64,000 bases of DNA from Actinomycetales bacterium JB111. Lineage in GTDB: Bacteria > Actinomycetota > Actinomycetes > Actinomycetales > Actinomycetaceae. The position numbers and the translations under genes are program-made. The DNA is taken from assembly GCA_900163555.1 (NCBI GenBank), contig FUHX01000011.1, positions 1 through 64,000 of the forward strand, written 5' to 3'. Within the stretch, counting starts at the first letter, position 1, and the number at the start of each line of letters is the position of its first letter. The notes beneath the pieces are model-generated. The model saw only the letters and a program-made list of their open reading frames with translations, did no database searches and was not told the DNA's origin. This document shows, in pieces, positions 23,658 to 31,936 of this stretch.

Positions 23658-24799
23658 ACGGCGGCCATCCGGCGCGAGCGGACGAGGGCGACGAAGATCG
23701 GGCCGCCGAGGATGGCCGCCGCGATGCCGGTCTGCAGCTCGGCGGGGGCAACGAGCCACCGGCCGAGGGTGTCCGCTGCCACGAGGAAAGCCGGCCCGAC
23801 CACCATGGCGCCCGGCAGGATGAGGCGCTGGTCCGGCCCGACGACGGCCCGCACGATGTGCGGCGCGGCCAGCCCGACGAACGCGATCGGTCCGGCGGCG
23901 GCCGTCGCGGCCCCGGCGAGCAGGACGAAGCTGAGGGCCGCTCCCCCTCGGATGAGGCCGGGGCGCGCGCCGAGCGAGCGCGCCGTCTGCTCCCCGAGCG
24001 CCATGGCGTTCAGGGCCGGGGCGAGGACCAGTGCGAGGACGACGCCCACAACGACGAGCGGGAGGACCGTGTAGACGACGTCGAGGTCGCGGCCCTGCAG
24101 GGAGCCGACCGCCCAGTAGCGGAAGGCGTTGAAGGCCGCCTCGTGGCTCAGCAGGATCGATCGGGTGATCGCGGCGAGGACGGTCGCGATGGCCGCGCCG
24201 GCGAGCGCGAGGCGCACGGGGGTGGCGGCTGATCGCCGCGTGGTGCCGAGCAGGTAGACGGCGATCGAGGCGATGGCGGCCCCGGTGAGGGCCAGCGGCA
24301 GGTAGCCCGCGACCGTGGTGACGCCGTAGGAGGAGATGCCGATGACGACCGCGATCGCCGCGCCTGCGTTGACGCCGAGGATACCGGGCTCGGCGAGCGG
24401 GTTGCGGGTCACGGCCTGCATGAGCGCACCGGCCACGCCGAGCGCGACCCCGACGACCAGCCCGAGGATCGGCCTGACCATGCGGGACGCCACGATGATG
24501 ACGTGCTGGGTGTTCGTCGGGTCGTAGTCGGTCAGCGCGTCGACGACGACGCCCACGGGGATGGGGCTCGACCCGACGGCCAGCCCGCCCACGCCCGCCA
24601 CGACCAGCACCGCGAGCGAGCCGGTCATGAGGAGGGTGAGGCGCGCGGCCGCGTGGCTCTTCGTGCGCCTCGCACGGTCGGATGACGCGCGCCGGACGCG
24701 CGTCGTCGTCGGGGTTCCGGGCGACGTCGGGGCGGGGACGGGCCGGCCGGCCCGGGAGACGTCTGCTCCGGGGCCGGCCGTCGTCGCTGTCTCGTTCAC
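23654..24799 (-). CDS. fepD: Siderophore ABC transporter permease, FepD-like
   Basis: A 381-residue FecCD-type permease. A long Thr/Pro/Arg-rich cytoplasmic N-terminus (about 50 residues) precedes roughly ten helices. Family phrases include RMVRPILGLVVGVALGVAGA, MQAVTRNPLAEPGILGVNAG and the coupling loop GPIAFVGLAAPHIVRAVVG. It lies 37 bp downstream of the binding-protein gene and overlaps the second permease by 4 bp. Together they form a heterodimeric channel for ferric siderophore. Expression should follow iron limitation through the box upstream of the binding protein. Confidence 0.92.
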   Translation of the reverse strand: MNETATTAGPGADVSRAGRPVPAPTSPGTPTTTRVRRASSDRARRTKSHAAARLTLLMTGSLAVLVVAGVGGLAVGSSPIPVGVVVDALTDYDPTNTQHVIIVASRMVRPILGLVVGVALGVAGALMQAVTRNPLAEPGILGVNAGAAIAVVIGISSYGVTTVAGYLPLALTGAAIASIAVYLLGTTRRSAATPVRLALAGAAIATVLAAITRSILLSHEAAFNAFRYWAVGSLQGRDLDVVYTVLPLVVVGVVLALVLAPALNAMALGEQTARSLGARPGLIRGGAALSFVLLAGAATAAAGPIAFVGLAAPHIVRAVVGPDQRLILPGAMVVGPAFLVAADTLGRWLVAPAELQTGIAAAILGGPIFVALVRSRRMAAV

Positions 24800-24836
24800 G
24801 ACGTGGTGGTCAGCGGGTCGTGCGGGTGACGGTGCG

Positions 24837-25937
24837 TCACTCGGAGAAGTCGGCCACGACCGCGTCGACGAACTGGATGCCGGAGTAGTAGTCGATCCGG
24901 AACGACGTCGGCCCGACGGCGAGGACCTGGTCGTTCTGGACGGCCGCCGTGTTGGCCAGCAGCGGGTCGGCCGCCATCTCCGCGGCGTTGTCGTCCCCGC
25001 CGGCGATCACGAACGCCACCTGCGCGCCGTCGATGGCGGCGGGCAGGTTCTCGGCGGTGTACTGGGTGACGTCGGAACGGACTCCCGAGGCGATGTCCTC
25101 CGGGCCGGCCTGGTACTCGAAGCCGAGGCCGGTGAGGATCGAGGCCTGGGCGCTGTTCTCGGTGAACACGTTGCCGCCGTCGGCGCCGGTGTACGTGAGG
25201 GAGGTGACCGGTCCGTCGGGAAGCGTGATCTGCTCGGCCGCGTCCTCGACGTACTGGTCGAACTCCTCCACCACTCCGGTGGCCGCATCCTCCAGGCCGG
25301 TCGCCTCGCCGAGCTCGGCGGCGATGTCCTCCCAGCTGCTGCTCCCGTAGTCGAGGACGATCGTCGGCGCGATCTCGCTCAGCTGGTCGTAGGCGTCGAC
25401 GGCAGCGTCCGCGCCGACCGAGGAGACGATGATGAGGTCGGGCGCGTACGAGTCCACGGCGTCCAGGTCGAGCTCGAGGTTCGGGTAGGCGACCTCGACG
25501 CCGTCCTCGGCCGCAACGTCGGACCACTGCGAGAAGAAGCCGTTGTCGTCCGTGAGCGGGCCCGCCGTGGTGGCGGCGCTCGCGACGACGGGCGCGTCGA
25601 TGGCCAGGAGGGTGCCCGTGAGGGTGATGGACGTGGAGACGATCCGCTCCGGCTGGGCCGGGATCTCGGTCTCGCCTGCATCGTGGGTGATGGTGCGGGG
25701 CCACTCGCCGGCGTCCGCCGAGTCGTCCGAGGAGGAGTCGTCGGAGGTCGCCTCGTCGGACGGGGCCTCCGAGTCGGACTCGTCGCCAGAGTCCTCCGAC
25801 GCGCCGTCGTCCTCGCTCGAGGAGTCGGACTCCTCGTCATCGCCTCCGGAGCAGGCGGTCAGGGCGAGGGCCGCGGTGGCGGCGATGGCCAGGGCGGCGC
25901 GGGTGCGCGGCAGGGCGCGCATGGAACGAGTCGACAC
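24837..25937 (-). CDS. fepB: Siderophore-binding lipoprotein, FepB-like
   Basis: A 366-residue solute-binding lipoprotein that captures the ferric siderophore outside the membrane. The signal peptide ends in lipobox LTAC with Cys at about 29. A strikingly acidic Asp/Glu/Ser spacer of some 45 residues follows, then a class III binding fold with the usual PERIVSTSITLTGTLLAIDA opening and a long inter-lobe helix. The GTG at 25937 has AAAGGAC upstream. It is the first gene of the five-gene iron operon, and an IdeR/DtxR-type box lies 35 bp before its start. Specificity for catecholates is inferred from the operon's esterase. Confidence 0.92.
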   Translation of the reverse strand: MSTRSMRALPRTRAALAIAATAALALTACSGGDDEESDSSSEDDGASEDSGDESDSEAPSDEATSDDSSSDDSADAGEWPRTITHDAGETEIPAQPERIVSTSITLTGTLLAIDAPVVASAATTAGPLTDDNGFFSQWSDVAAEDGVEVAYPNLELDLDAVDSYAPDLIIVSSVGADAAVDAYDQLSEIAPTIVLDYGSSSWEDIAAELGEATGLEDAATGVVEEFDQYVEDAAEQITLPDGPVTSLTYTGADGGNVFTENSAQASILTGLGFEYQAGPEDIASGVRSDVTQYTAENLPAAIDGAQVAFVIAGGDDNAAEMAADPLLANTAAVQNDQVLAVGPTSFRIDYYSGIQFVDAVVADFSE

Positions 25938-25971
25938 GGGTGGTCCTTTCGACGAACGGGGGGCGCCTCGA

Positions 25972-25990
25972 TTAGGTGAGGCTCTCCTTA
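25972..25990 (-). promoter_or_regulatory. IdeR/DtxR iron box
   Basis: TTAGGTGAGGCTCTCCTTA matches the 19-bp consensus TTAGGTTAGGCTAACCTAA at 15 positions and keeps both outer half-sites. It lies 35 bp upstream of the binding-protein GTG, where bound Fe-IdeR would block transcription. The operon should therefore be induced by iron starvation. Confidence 0.85.
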
Positions 25991-26075
25991 CGTTAATCCA
26001 TCCGACTTTCGCTGACCACCATGCGGATGAAGATGAGACGGTCGCCGCGACCGAGGTGTGCGTTCGCCCATGGGC

Positions 26076-27047
26076 CTACTCGAGGACGCCCGAGGCGTAG
26101 ATCACGAGTGCCGAGATCACGACGACGACGGCGCCCACCACGACGGCGAACATGGTGACCGCGCGCCCGACGTCCGCGCGCATCGCCCCGAAGCGCGGGC
26201 CGTTCCCGCGGACTTGGTGCCGGATCGGCGCCCACAGGCCGTCGTCGGCGAGCGCCCGCGCGAGGCTCTCGACGAGGTCCCGCTGCCGGGACCACCGGCG
26301 GACGGATCCGGCCGCGACCGACCGGGTGCCGATCAGGTAGAGGATCCGGTCCTTGATCTCGACGTCGTAGGTACGGCCCACGCGCGCGAGCACCGCGACG
26401 ACGGCGGGGGTGAAGAACTCGCGGGCGGTCTGCTCGCCGCCGTCGCCGACGTACGCCTTGACCCGACGGTCGAAGCCGAGGTCGACCAGCTGGGAACGAT
26501 GCCACTGCTCCGGGACGACCCGGATGCCGAGCACCGTCGACCGGTGCCCGAATCCGAGGATCGTGTGCGGGAGCCGCTCGGGGAGCCGGATGGCGACGTA
26601 GGCGTGGCGGCGGCCGGTCGGGGAGGAACTCCCCCGGCCGGCCTGCGAGGCCAGGTGGCCGATCTCGACCGGCACTGCGCCGACCGCGTAGGAGAGGTAG
26701 GCGAAGCGCTGGTGATCGGCGCCGTAGGCGAAGGGCATCGCCTCGTACCCGCCGGTCCCGTTCCGCCACCACGAGAACGTCCCTCCGACCGACGGCGACG
26801 CGTCCTCGAGACGGCGCGCCGCCGTCCGTCCGAAGTTGACGACGTTCCACGTCGCAAGCACGCAGACGAGCACCGAGCCGACGGTCACCACGAGCAGCGG
26901 CCCCGAGACGTCGTCGAGGACGACGACCTGCATCGCCACGGAGACCACGGCAACGACCGCGGCGAGCGCCGCCGCCGTCCGGGGGCGTCGCAGGAGGTCC
27001 CGGTACCGGGCGTACGCGGTCTCCTCGCTGATCGTCACGGCGGCCAT
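26076..27047 (-). CDS. Hypothetical membrane protein, three predicted helices
   Basis: A 323-residue protein that I do not recognise. Two adjacent membrane helices lie at about residues 22-70 (AALAAVVAVVSVAMQVVVLDD and LVVTVGSVLVCVLATWNVV), and a third forms the extreme C-terminus (VVVGAVVVVISALVIYASGVLE). Between them is a soluble domain of about 220 residues with FGHRSTVLGIRVVPEQWH and DVEIKDRILYLIGTRS. The topology leaves that domain on the cytoplasmic side if the basic N-terminus is inside. I use ATG 27047; GTG 27038, with AGGA upstream, is an equally good start. It is divergent from the TetR gene across a 180-bp spacer that holds the likely operator. Confidence 0.6.
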   Translation of the reverse strand: MAAVTISEETAYARYRDLLRRPRTAAALAAVVAVVSVAMQVVVLDDVSGPLLVVTVGSVLVCVLATWNVVNFGRTAARRLEDASPSVGGTFSWWRNGTGGYEAMPFAYGADHQRFAYLSYAVGAVPVEIGHLASQAGRGSSSPTGRRHAYVAIRLPERLPHTILGFGHRSTVLGIRVVPEQWHRSQLVDLGFDRRVKAYVGDGGEQTAREFFTPAVVAVLARVGRTYDVEIKDRILYLIGTRSVAAGSVRRWSRQRDLVESLARALADDGLWAPIRHQVRGNGPRFGAMRADVGRAVTMFAVVVGAVVVVISALVIYASGVLE

Positions 27048-27207
27048 CCTGCCAGTCGGCGACGGGCAGGACTCAGCAGGGCGGGCCGTCCCCGGGCGAG
27101 GCCCGCCCCGGACAGACGCGTGCGGGCCCAACGGGAGCAGCAGTCGATCGCACTCGCGTGACGGAGAGAACACGGATTCTCCGCCCCGGAGGATGGCGCC
27201 TTCAAGT

Positions 27208-27221
27208 CTTACAGGTGTAAG
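27208..27221. promoter_or_regulatory. TetR-type operator
   Basis: CTTACA-GG-TGTAAG has perfect 6-bp arms and ends 9 bp before the tetR start, so a bound dimer would block its own transcription or initiation. The A/T-rich run right after it overlaps the likely start of transcription. Confidence 0.65.
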
Positions 27222-27229
27222 TTTTTTAC

Positions 27230-27871
27230 ATGCGTAAAGAAGGTGGGTCGAACAGGTCACGCGCCCTGCTGCTGACCGCGGCGACGGAGCTCCTCGACTC
27301 CGTGGCGGATGCCGAGCGCGTGACGATCACGGACGTGGTGACGTCGGCGGGACTGACCCGCCCGACGTTCTACGCGGTGTTCGAGGACCTACCCGCCGCG
27401 TTCGCGGCCTCGGCCCTCGCCCGCCTGGAGTCGGCGTTCGCCGGCGTGGACGTGGACCCCGACGTTGACGCGTCGGGTCGACCCGAGGCGATGCGGACCG
27501 CGTTCGTGGCGGTGCTGACCCGCCTGGCCGAGCACGCCGACTTCTTCGCCCGGGTGCTGCGGGGCCCCGGCGGTCCCGCGGTGCACGAGCGGATCGTCGA
27601 GTACGTGGCCGGACGGATCCGGGGCTCGTCCCCGGTCTCCCGGGCTCTCGCCTCGAGCGGGCTCCCTGTGCAGATGTCGTCGGAGGCCATCGCCGCGGGC
27701 GCCGTGTGGACGATGACGCGCTGGATCGACGAGGAGCCCCGCCGCCCGCTGGCCGACGTCGCCGTCCAGCTGCGCGACTACGTCGAGGCATCCGTGTTCG
27801 GCGGACTCAGCAGCCTCGGCGGGCCAGCGAACCCGGCGGGCGCCGGCGCTCCGGCTCACGACCTGAGCTGA
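27230..27871 (+). CDS. TetR family transcriptional regulator
   Basis: A 213-residue repressor. The N-terminal helix-turn-helix spans about residues 10-60 (RALLLTAATELLDS, VTITDVVTSAGLTRPTFYAVFEDLPAAF), and the rest is the helical ligand and dimer domain. The ATG at 27230 has no ribosome site and follows an A/T-rich stretch and a palindrome by 9 bp, so a leaderless or very short-leader mRNA is likely. It lies 115 bp upstream of a DUF3533 membrane protein on the same strand and diverges from a hypothetical membrane protein; either may be its target. Confidence 0.85.
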   Translation: MRKEGGSNRSRALLLTAATELLDSVADAERVTITDVVTSAGLTRPTFYAVFEDLPAAFAASALARLESAFAGVDVDPDVDASGRPEAMRTAFVAVLTRLAEHADFFARVLRGPGGPAVHERIVEYVAGRIRGSSPVSRALASSGLPVQMSSEAIAAGAVWTMTRWIDEEPRRPLADVAVQLRDYVEASVFGGLSSLGGPANPAGAGAPAHDLS

Positions 27872-27986
27872 ACGTCCTCATGACCCACGACCTGCACATC
27901 CCTGCGACGGGAGCGACCCGGATCCGCCCCTCCCCCTCCGGGGCGATCGCCGACCCGACCCACCCCTCTTTCCTGATGGACACCCG

Positions 27987-29333
27987 ATGAACACGACCGA
28001 CACACCCGCACGCCACGAGAAGCCCAAGGAACGCAACCCCCTCACCCGCCTCGGCCTGTGGTTGATCCCGACCGCCGTCGTCGCCCTCGTCATGAGCGCC
28101 CTCGCCGGCGCGTACCTCGGCGGCGTCCTCAACGCCACGGACAACATCTCCGACTTCCCGATCGCGATCGTCAACGAGGACTCCGGAACCACCCTCCCCG
28201 ACGGCGCCGCGGTGGACGCCGGGGACGAGGTGACCAGCGGCCTCCTCGACGGGATCGACCCCGACCAGTTCGACGTCCGCGAGCTCACGATGGCCGAGGC
28301 CGAGGAACAGATGGACGACGGCAGCCTCTACGGGGCGATCGTCCTCCCGGAGTCGCTCAGCGCGGATCTCGTCGCCTGGGCCAACGGTTCCCTCGCCCCG
28401 GGCGACGAGATCGCCCAGCCCGAGGTGACGATGCTGACCAACCCGCGGGCCGGGACGTCCGCCGTGTCGATGGCCAGCAACGCCGGCACCACGGCGCTGA
28501 CCGCGGCGAACCAGCAGCTCGGCACCCAGCTGACCAACATGGTCGCCCAGTCACAGGAGCAGGCGGGAGACACCACACAGCTCCCCGCCACCGCGGCGGC
28601 CGGGCTGTCCGCTCCCTTGCATATCGTCGTCGAGCCGTACAACCCGCTGCCGGCCGGGACCGGGATCGGCCTGTCCGCGTTCTACTACGCGCTGCTCCTC
28701 GTCCTCGCCGGCTTCACCGGCTCGATCGCGGCGAACACCCTCATCGACTCCCGGCTGGGCTTCCTGCCGACCGAGTTCGGACCCCTGTACCGGCTCGAGA
28801 AGAACTCCGGCGTCTCGAGGCGCGCCACGCTCATCACCAAGTGGGGCGTGGGCGCCGTGATCGCGGTCGTCGTCTCCGCCCTCTACCTGGCGATCGCCGC
28901 CGCCCTCGGCATGCCGATCGACGACCCGTTCATGCTCTGGCTCTTCGGCGCCGTGATGGTCTTCGCGATCTCGGTCGTCGTGCAGGCGATCAACGCGCTC
29001 GCCGGGAACGCCGGCATGGTCATCAACCTCATCATCTTCATCGCCCTGGGGCTCCCGTCCGCCGGCGGCACGATCCCCGTCGAGGCTCTCCCGTCGTTCT
29101 TCCGGTGGCTGTCCTCGTTCGAGCCGATGCACCAGGTCTACCTCGGTGCCCGCTCCCTGCTCTACCTCGACGGCACCTGGGGCTCCGGCCTCGGACGCTC
29201 GATGGTCGCCGCCGGGATCATGGTGCTCATCGGCCTGGTCGTCGGACTCACCGGCGTCAGCGCGTACGACCGCAGGAACCTCACCCGAGGGGAGCCGGGG
29301 GCGACTCCCGCGGCGACGACCGTCGACGCCTGA
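27987..29333 (+). CDS. DUF3533/YhgE-like ABC-2-type membrane protein
   Basis: A 448-residue membrane protein. One N-terminal helix (about 25-50) is followed by an extracytoplasmic domain of about 170 residues with PIAIVNEDSG and LYGAIVLPESLSADL, and then five or six helices between about 225 and 435. The layout matches the DUF3533 and YhgE/Pip group, related to ABC-2 permeases. Members are tied to export of lipids or proteins or to phage and toxin sensitivity, but no specific role can be claimed. The upstream TetR gene probably controls it. No ATPase gene is adjacent. Confidence 0.75.
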   Translation: MNTTDTPARHEKPKERNPLTRLGLWLIPTAVVALVMSALAGAYLGGVLNATDNISDFPIAIVNEDSGTTLPDGAAVDAGDEVTSGLLDGIDPDQFDVRELTMAEAEEQMDDGSLYGAIVLPESLSADLVAWANGSLAPGDEIAQPEVTMLTNPRAGTSAVSMASNAGTTALTAANQQLGTQLTNMVAQSQEQAGDTTQLPATAAAGLSAPLHIVVEPYNPLPAGTGIGLSAFYYALLLVLAGFTGSIAANTLIDSRLGFLPTEFGPLYRLEKNSGVSRRATLITKWGVGAVIAVVVSALYLAIAAALGMPIDDPFMLWLFGAVMVFAISVVVQAINALAGNAGMVINLIIFIALGLPSAGGTIPVEALPSFFRWLSSFEPMHQVYLGARSLLYLDGTWGSGLGRSMVAAGIMVLIGLVVGLTGVSAYDRRNLTRGEPGATPAATTVDA

Positions 29334-29348
29334 CGCGCCGCCGAACCC

Positions 29349-29400
29349 GCGAGGCCCTGTGTCCGGCCCGAGACTCCTCGGGTCGGCCACCGGGCCTCGC
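29349..29400. terminator. Nested double hairpin between DUF3533 gene and tRNA
   Basis: Outer arms GCGAGGCCC/GGGCCTCGC enclose a second stem CCGGCCCGAG/CTCGGGTCGG (one G-T pair). It sits between convergent transcripts and probably terminates both. Confidence 0.7.
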
Positions 29401-29408
29401 GGCATGCG

Positions 29409-29482
29409 TGCCCCCGGCGGGGCTTGAACCCGCGACCGACGAATTATGAGTTCGCTGCTCTGACCGGCTGAGCTACAGGGGC
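29409..29482 (-). tRNA. tRNA with CAT anticodon (Met, or Ile2 with lysidine)
   Basis: A 74-nt cloverleaf on the minus strand. Acceptor GCCCCTG pairs with CGGGGGC, the D-arm is GCTC/GAGC, the anticodon loop is CTCATAA, and the T-arm is GCGGG/CCCGC with TTCAAGC. The discriminator is A and CCA is not encoded. Base pairs 4-69 and 5-68 are C-G, as in TilS-recognised tRNA-Ile2. The anticodon alone cannot separate elongator Met from Ile2; it is not the initiator type, since position 1-72 is a G-C pair. Confidence 0.9.
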
Positions 29483-29697
29483 GAGCGGCCACACCGACAC
29501 CCGCGCGAGCGGGGGCCACGGCCACGACTGTCCACTCTAGGGCGCGGGGCTGGGACGACCGCGCACCTGCTCACGGACCTTCGCGTCGTGTCCGCCGCAG
29601 CTCCGTGACCGTGGCGGCCCGGGTACACCCGTGCCGCGCCCTACGCTGGGCGTCCCGGCGCCACCCCTCGCGCCGACGGACCGCCCCGGAGGACCTC

Positions 29698-30168
29698 ATG
29701 GCCACGACCACGCTCACCCTCACCCGCGATGTCGCGGCCATGCCCGACACCGTCTGGCAGGTCCTCACCGATGTCCGGGGCAGTGCCGACTCATTGAGCG
29801 GCGTCAGCTCGATCGAGATGCTGACGGACGGCCCGTACGGGGTGGGCACCCGGTGGCGGGAGACCCGCTCGATCATGGGCGGCTCGGAGACCGAGGAGAT
29901 GGAGGTCGTCGAGGTGGAGGCTCCGCGGCGCACCGCCATCCGGTCCGTGGCGCGCGGCGCCGTCTACCGCACCGTCTTCGTGCTCGCGCCCACGGGCGAC
30001 GGATCCCGCCTCACGATGGAGTTCGGCGGGACCGACCCGGACGCCGGCCTCGTCAAGCGACTGCTGATGGCCGTGCCCACCCGCATCGGCCTGATGATGG
30101 TGCGGAAGATGATGACGAGGGACCTGCGGGACATCGCCGCCGCCGCGGAGGGCCGCGCCACGGCGTGA
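29698..30168 (+). CDS. SRPBCC family protein
   Basis: A 156-residue helix-grip (START/Bet v 1-like) protein, cytoplasmic, with the usual opening (LTLTRDVAAMPDTVWQVLTDV) and a hydrophobic cavity fold; the C-terminal long helix spans about 125-150. Such proteins bind lipids, polyketides or small hydrophobic ligands. The ATG at 29698 has GGAGGAC just upstream. It is separated by 37 bp from a conserved hypothetical gene on the same strand. No ligand can be predicted. Confidence 0.82.
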   Translation: MATTTLTLTRDVAAMPDTVWQVLTDVRGSADSLSGVSSIEMLTDGPYGVGTRWRETRSIMGGSETEEMEVVEVEAPRRTAIRSVARGAVYRTVFVLAPTGDGSRLTMEFGGTDPDAGLVKRLLMAVPTRIGLMMVRKMMTRDLRDIAAAAEGRATA

Positions 30169-30205
30169 CGGCCCACCGCCGGACGTCGCCACGTACGGTT
30201 GCGGC

Positions 30206-30709
30206 ATGCGCCTGCGTCGTCGCCCTGTCCCCCCGTCCGAGGTCCGCACCCACCTGGCGTCGGACCCCGTCCTTGCCGCGGCCGAGCTCGTCGACGACTC
30301 GTGGGCCGTCGCGTCGCCGCGTGCCCTCGTCCTGGCCGACGCGTCCGCCCGCACCGCGCGGATCCCGTGGCAGGAGGTCCTCCACGGGAAGTGGGACGGC
30401 GAGACCCGCAGCCTCGACATCACGTTCGTCGACCCGGCGCGCGACCACGTCGTCCTGGCCACCAAGGACGACGACGTCCAGCATCTCGCCGACACCATCA
30501 GGGAGCGCGTGACCTCCTCCCTCGTGCACACGCTGCGCCGCGAGCTGCCCAACGGGTCGACGGTCCAGGTGCACATCCGCCGCGGCGAGGGCGGCGAGCT
30601 CATCTCCCAGACGACGACCGACGGCCCGCTCACCGGGACTCGCGAGGAGGCCGCGGCGATCCTCGCGACCGAGGCCGAGGCGCGCGGCGCCGTCGGGCTC
30701 GCGGGCTGA
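30206..30709 (+). CDS. Conserved hypothetical protein
   Basis: A 167-residue protein with no recognised catalytic motif. It opens with basic MRLRRRPVPPSEVRTHL, then alternates short strands and turns typical of a small PH-like or beta-barrel fold (PRALVLADASARTARIPWQEV, RSLDITFVDPARDHVVL). Two helices follow, with PNGSTVQVHIRRGEGG near the end. Related proteins of about this length are common and unnamed in high-GC actinobacteria. It lies 37 bp behind the SRPBCC gene and may share its transcript, though no good ribosome site precedes its ATG. Confidence 0.65.
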   Translation: MRLRRRPVPPSEVRTHLASDPVLAAAELVDDSWAVASPRALVLADASARTARIPWQEVLHGKWDGETRSLDITFVDPARDHVVLATKDDDVQHLADTIRERVTSSLVHTLRRELPNGSTVQVHIRRGEGGELISQTTTDGPLTGTREEAAAILATEAEARGAVGLAG

Positions 30710-30873
30710 GGGGACCCGACCGGGCGTGTCCCGTCTCCACGGGAGTCGAGAAGTACCCATGCGTCCCCGGACGGGGTTCTCGTGCGATCACCTACCGTGA
30801 GAACGCGTCACGGTGTGGCGTGCCTCGCAACCTGCGGGGAGCGCGGCGTGACGGATGACGTGGAGGTCGAATC

Positions 30874-31869
30874 GTGTCGAACGACGGGCAGTGGGGTGCG
30901 CCGCAGGGCGGATACCCGCAGCAGGGTGGACAGCCCCCTCAGGGCGGGCAGCAGGGTGGATTCCCGCAGCAGAACGTCCCGCAGCAGGGTGGCTACGACC
31001 AACAAGGCGGCTACGGCCCGCAGGGCGGACCCGGCGGACCGGGCGGATACCCGCAGCAGGGTGGCTACGGTCCGCAGGGCGGAGCCGGCGGTCCGGGCGG
31101 CTACCCGCCGCAGGGCGGCTACGGCCCGCAGGGCGGCTACGGCCCCCCGGGCGGACCACAGAAGCCCGGCGGCTCCAAGGCCATCCTCTGGGTGATCATC
31201 GGCATCGTCGTCCTCGCCGGACTCGGCGTCGGCGCGTACTTCCTCTTCTTCGCGGGGGACGACAACGACGCCAACCAGAACAACAGCCAGAACGGCGACC
31301 AGGGCGGCGGCACGTCGGAGGACCAGGGCGGCGGCATGCAGGGGCCGGACGCGTCGGACATCCCGGACATCCCACTTCCGGGCGACGAGGGCGACGGCGG
31401 CGGCGAGGGGCCGAGCGTTCCCGAGATGCCGTCGATGCCGGAGGCCCCGGAGCTCGGCGGCGAGGGCGAGCCGCAGGACGTCGCCATCGGCGAGACGTTC
31501 ACCTTCGACGACGGCGCCCAGATGACGATCAACGAGGTCCAGCGCGACTTCCAGTGCTCCGGGACGCCGCTGGACCCGAACGCGACCTACATCGCGCTCG
31601 ACGTCACCTTCGTGGGCGGCGACGGCTCGACGATGGAGCCCATGCCGGGCCTGAACCTCAACTCGCCCGAGGGTTCCATCAACAGCTTCGACGCCATCGG
31701 GTGCGCGGGCCCCGACGAGGAGTTCCCCTCGACAGTGAACCCGGGCGAGGAGGCGCAGGGCCTCATCGTGTTCGTCCCGCCGAGCGACGGCACATTCACG
31801 CTCGAGTACGAGCCCCTCGGCATCGCGGTCGGTACGCCACCGCCGGTCCCGGTGTGGACCATCGACTGA
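30874..31869 (+). CDS. Gln/Gly-rich membrane-anchored DUF4352-like protein
   Basis: A 331-residue protein. Residues 1-95 are a low-complexity cytoplasmic tail of repeats such as GGYPQQGG and YGPQGG. One membrane helix follows at about 100-122 ([24 protein letters not shown]), then an Asp/Gln/Gly-rich spacer, then an extracytoplasmic beta-rich domain at about 205-331 ([22 protein letters not shown]). That domain has two Cys (FQCSG and IGCAG) that may pair. The start is GTG at 30874, with AGGT 7 nt upstream. The next gene is a paralogue with the same layout; a hairpin separates them. Function unknown. Confidence 0.75.
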   Translation: MSNDGQWGAPQGGYPQQGGQPPQGGQQGGFPQQNVPQQGGYDQQGGYGPQGGPGGPGGYPQQGGYGPQGGAGGPGGYPPQGGYGPQGGYGPPGGPQKPGGSKAILWVIIGIVVLAGLGVGAYFLFFAGDDNDANQNNSQNGDQGGGTSEDQGGGMQGPDASDIPDIPLPGDEGDGGGEGPSVPEMPSMPEAPELGGEGEPQDVAIGETFTFDDGAQMTINEVQRDFQCSGTPLDPNATYIALDVTFVGGDGSTMEPMPGLNLNSPEGSINSFDAIGCAGPDEEFPSTVNPGEEAQGLIVFVPPSDGTFTLEYEPLGIAVGTPPPVPVWTID

Positions 31870-31882
31870 TTCCCCTACCCGC

Positions 31883-31912
31883 CGGCCGGGTGCCCGAACG
31901 GGCACCCGGCCG
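31883..31912 (+). terminator. Hairpin between the two DUF4352-like genes
   Basis: A 14-bp perfect stem (CGGCCGGGTGCCCG arm) with a 2-nt loop lies 13 bp after the first gene. It may terminate or attenuate transcription before the second. Confidence 0.7.
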
Positions 31913-31936
31913 CGCCCCGAGTACGAGAGGGCACTC

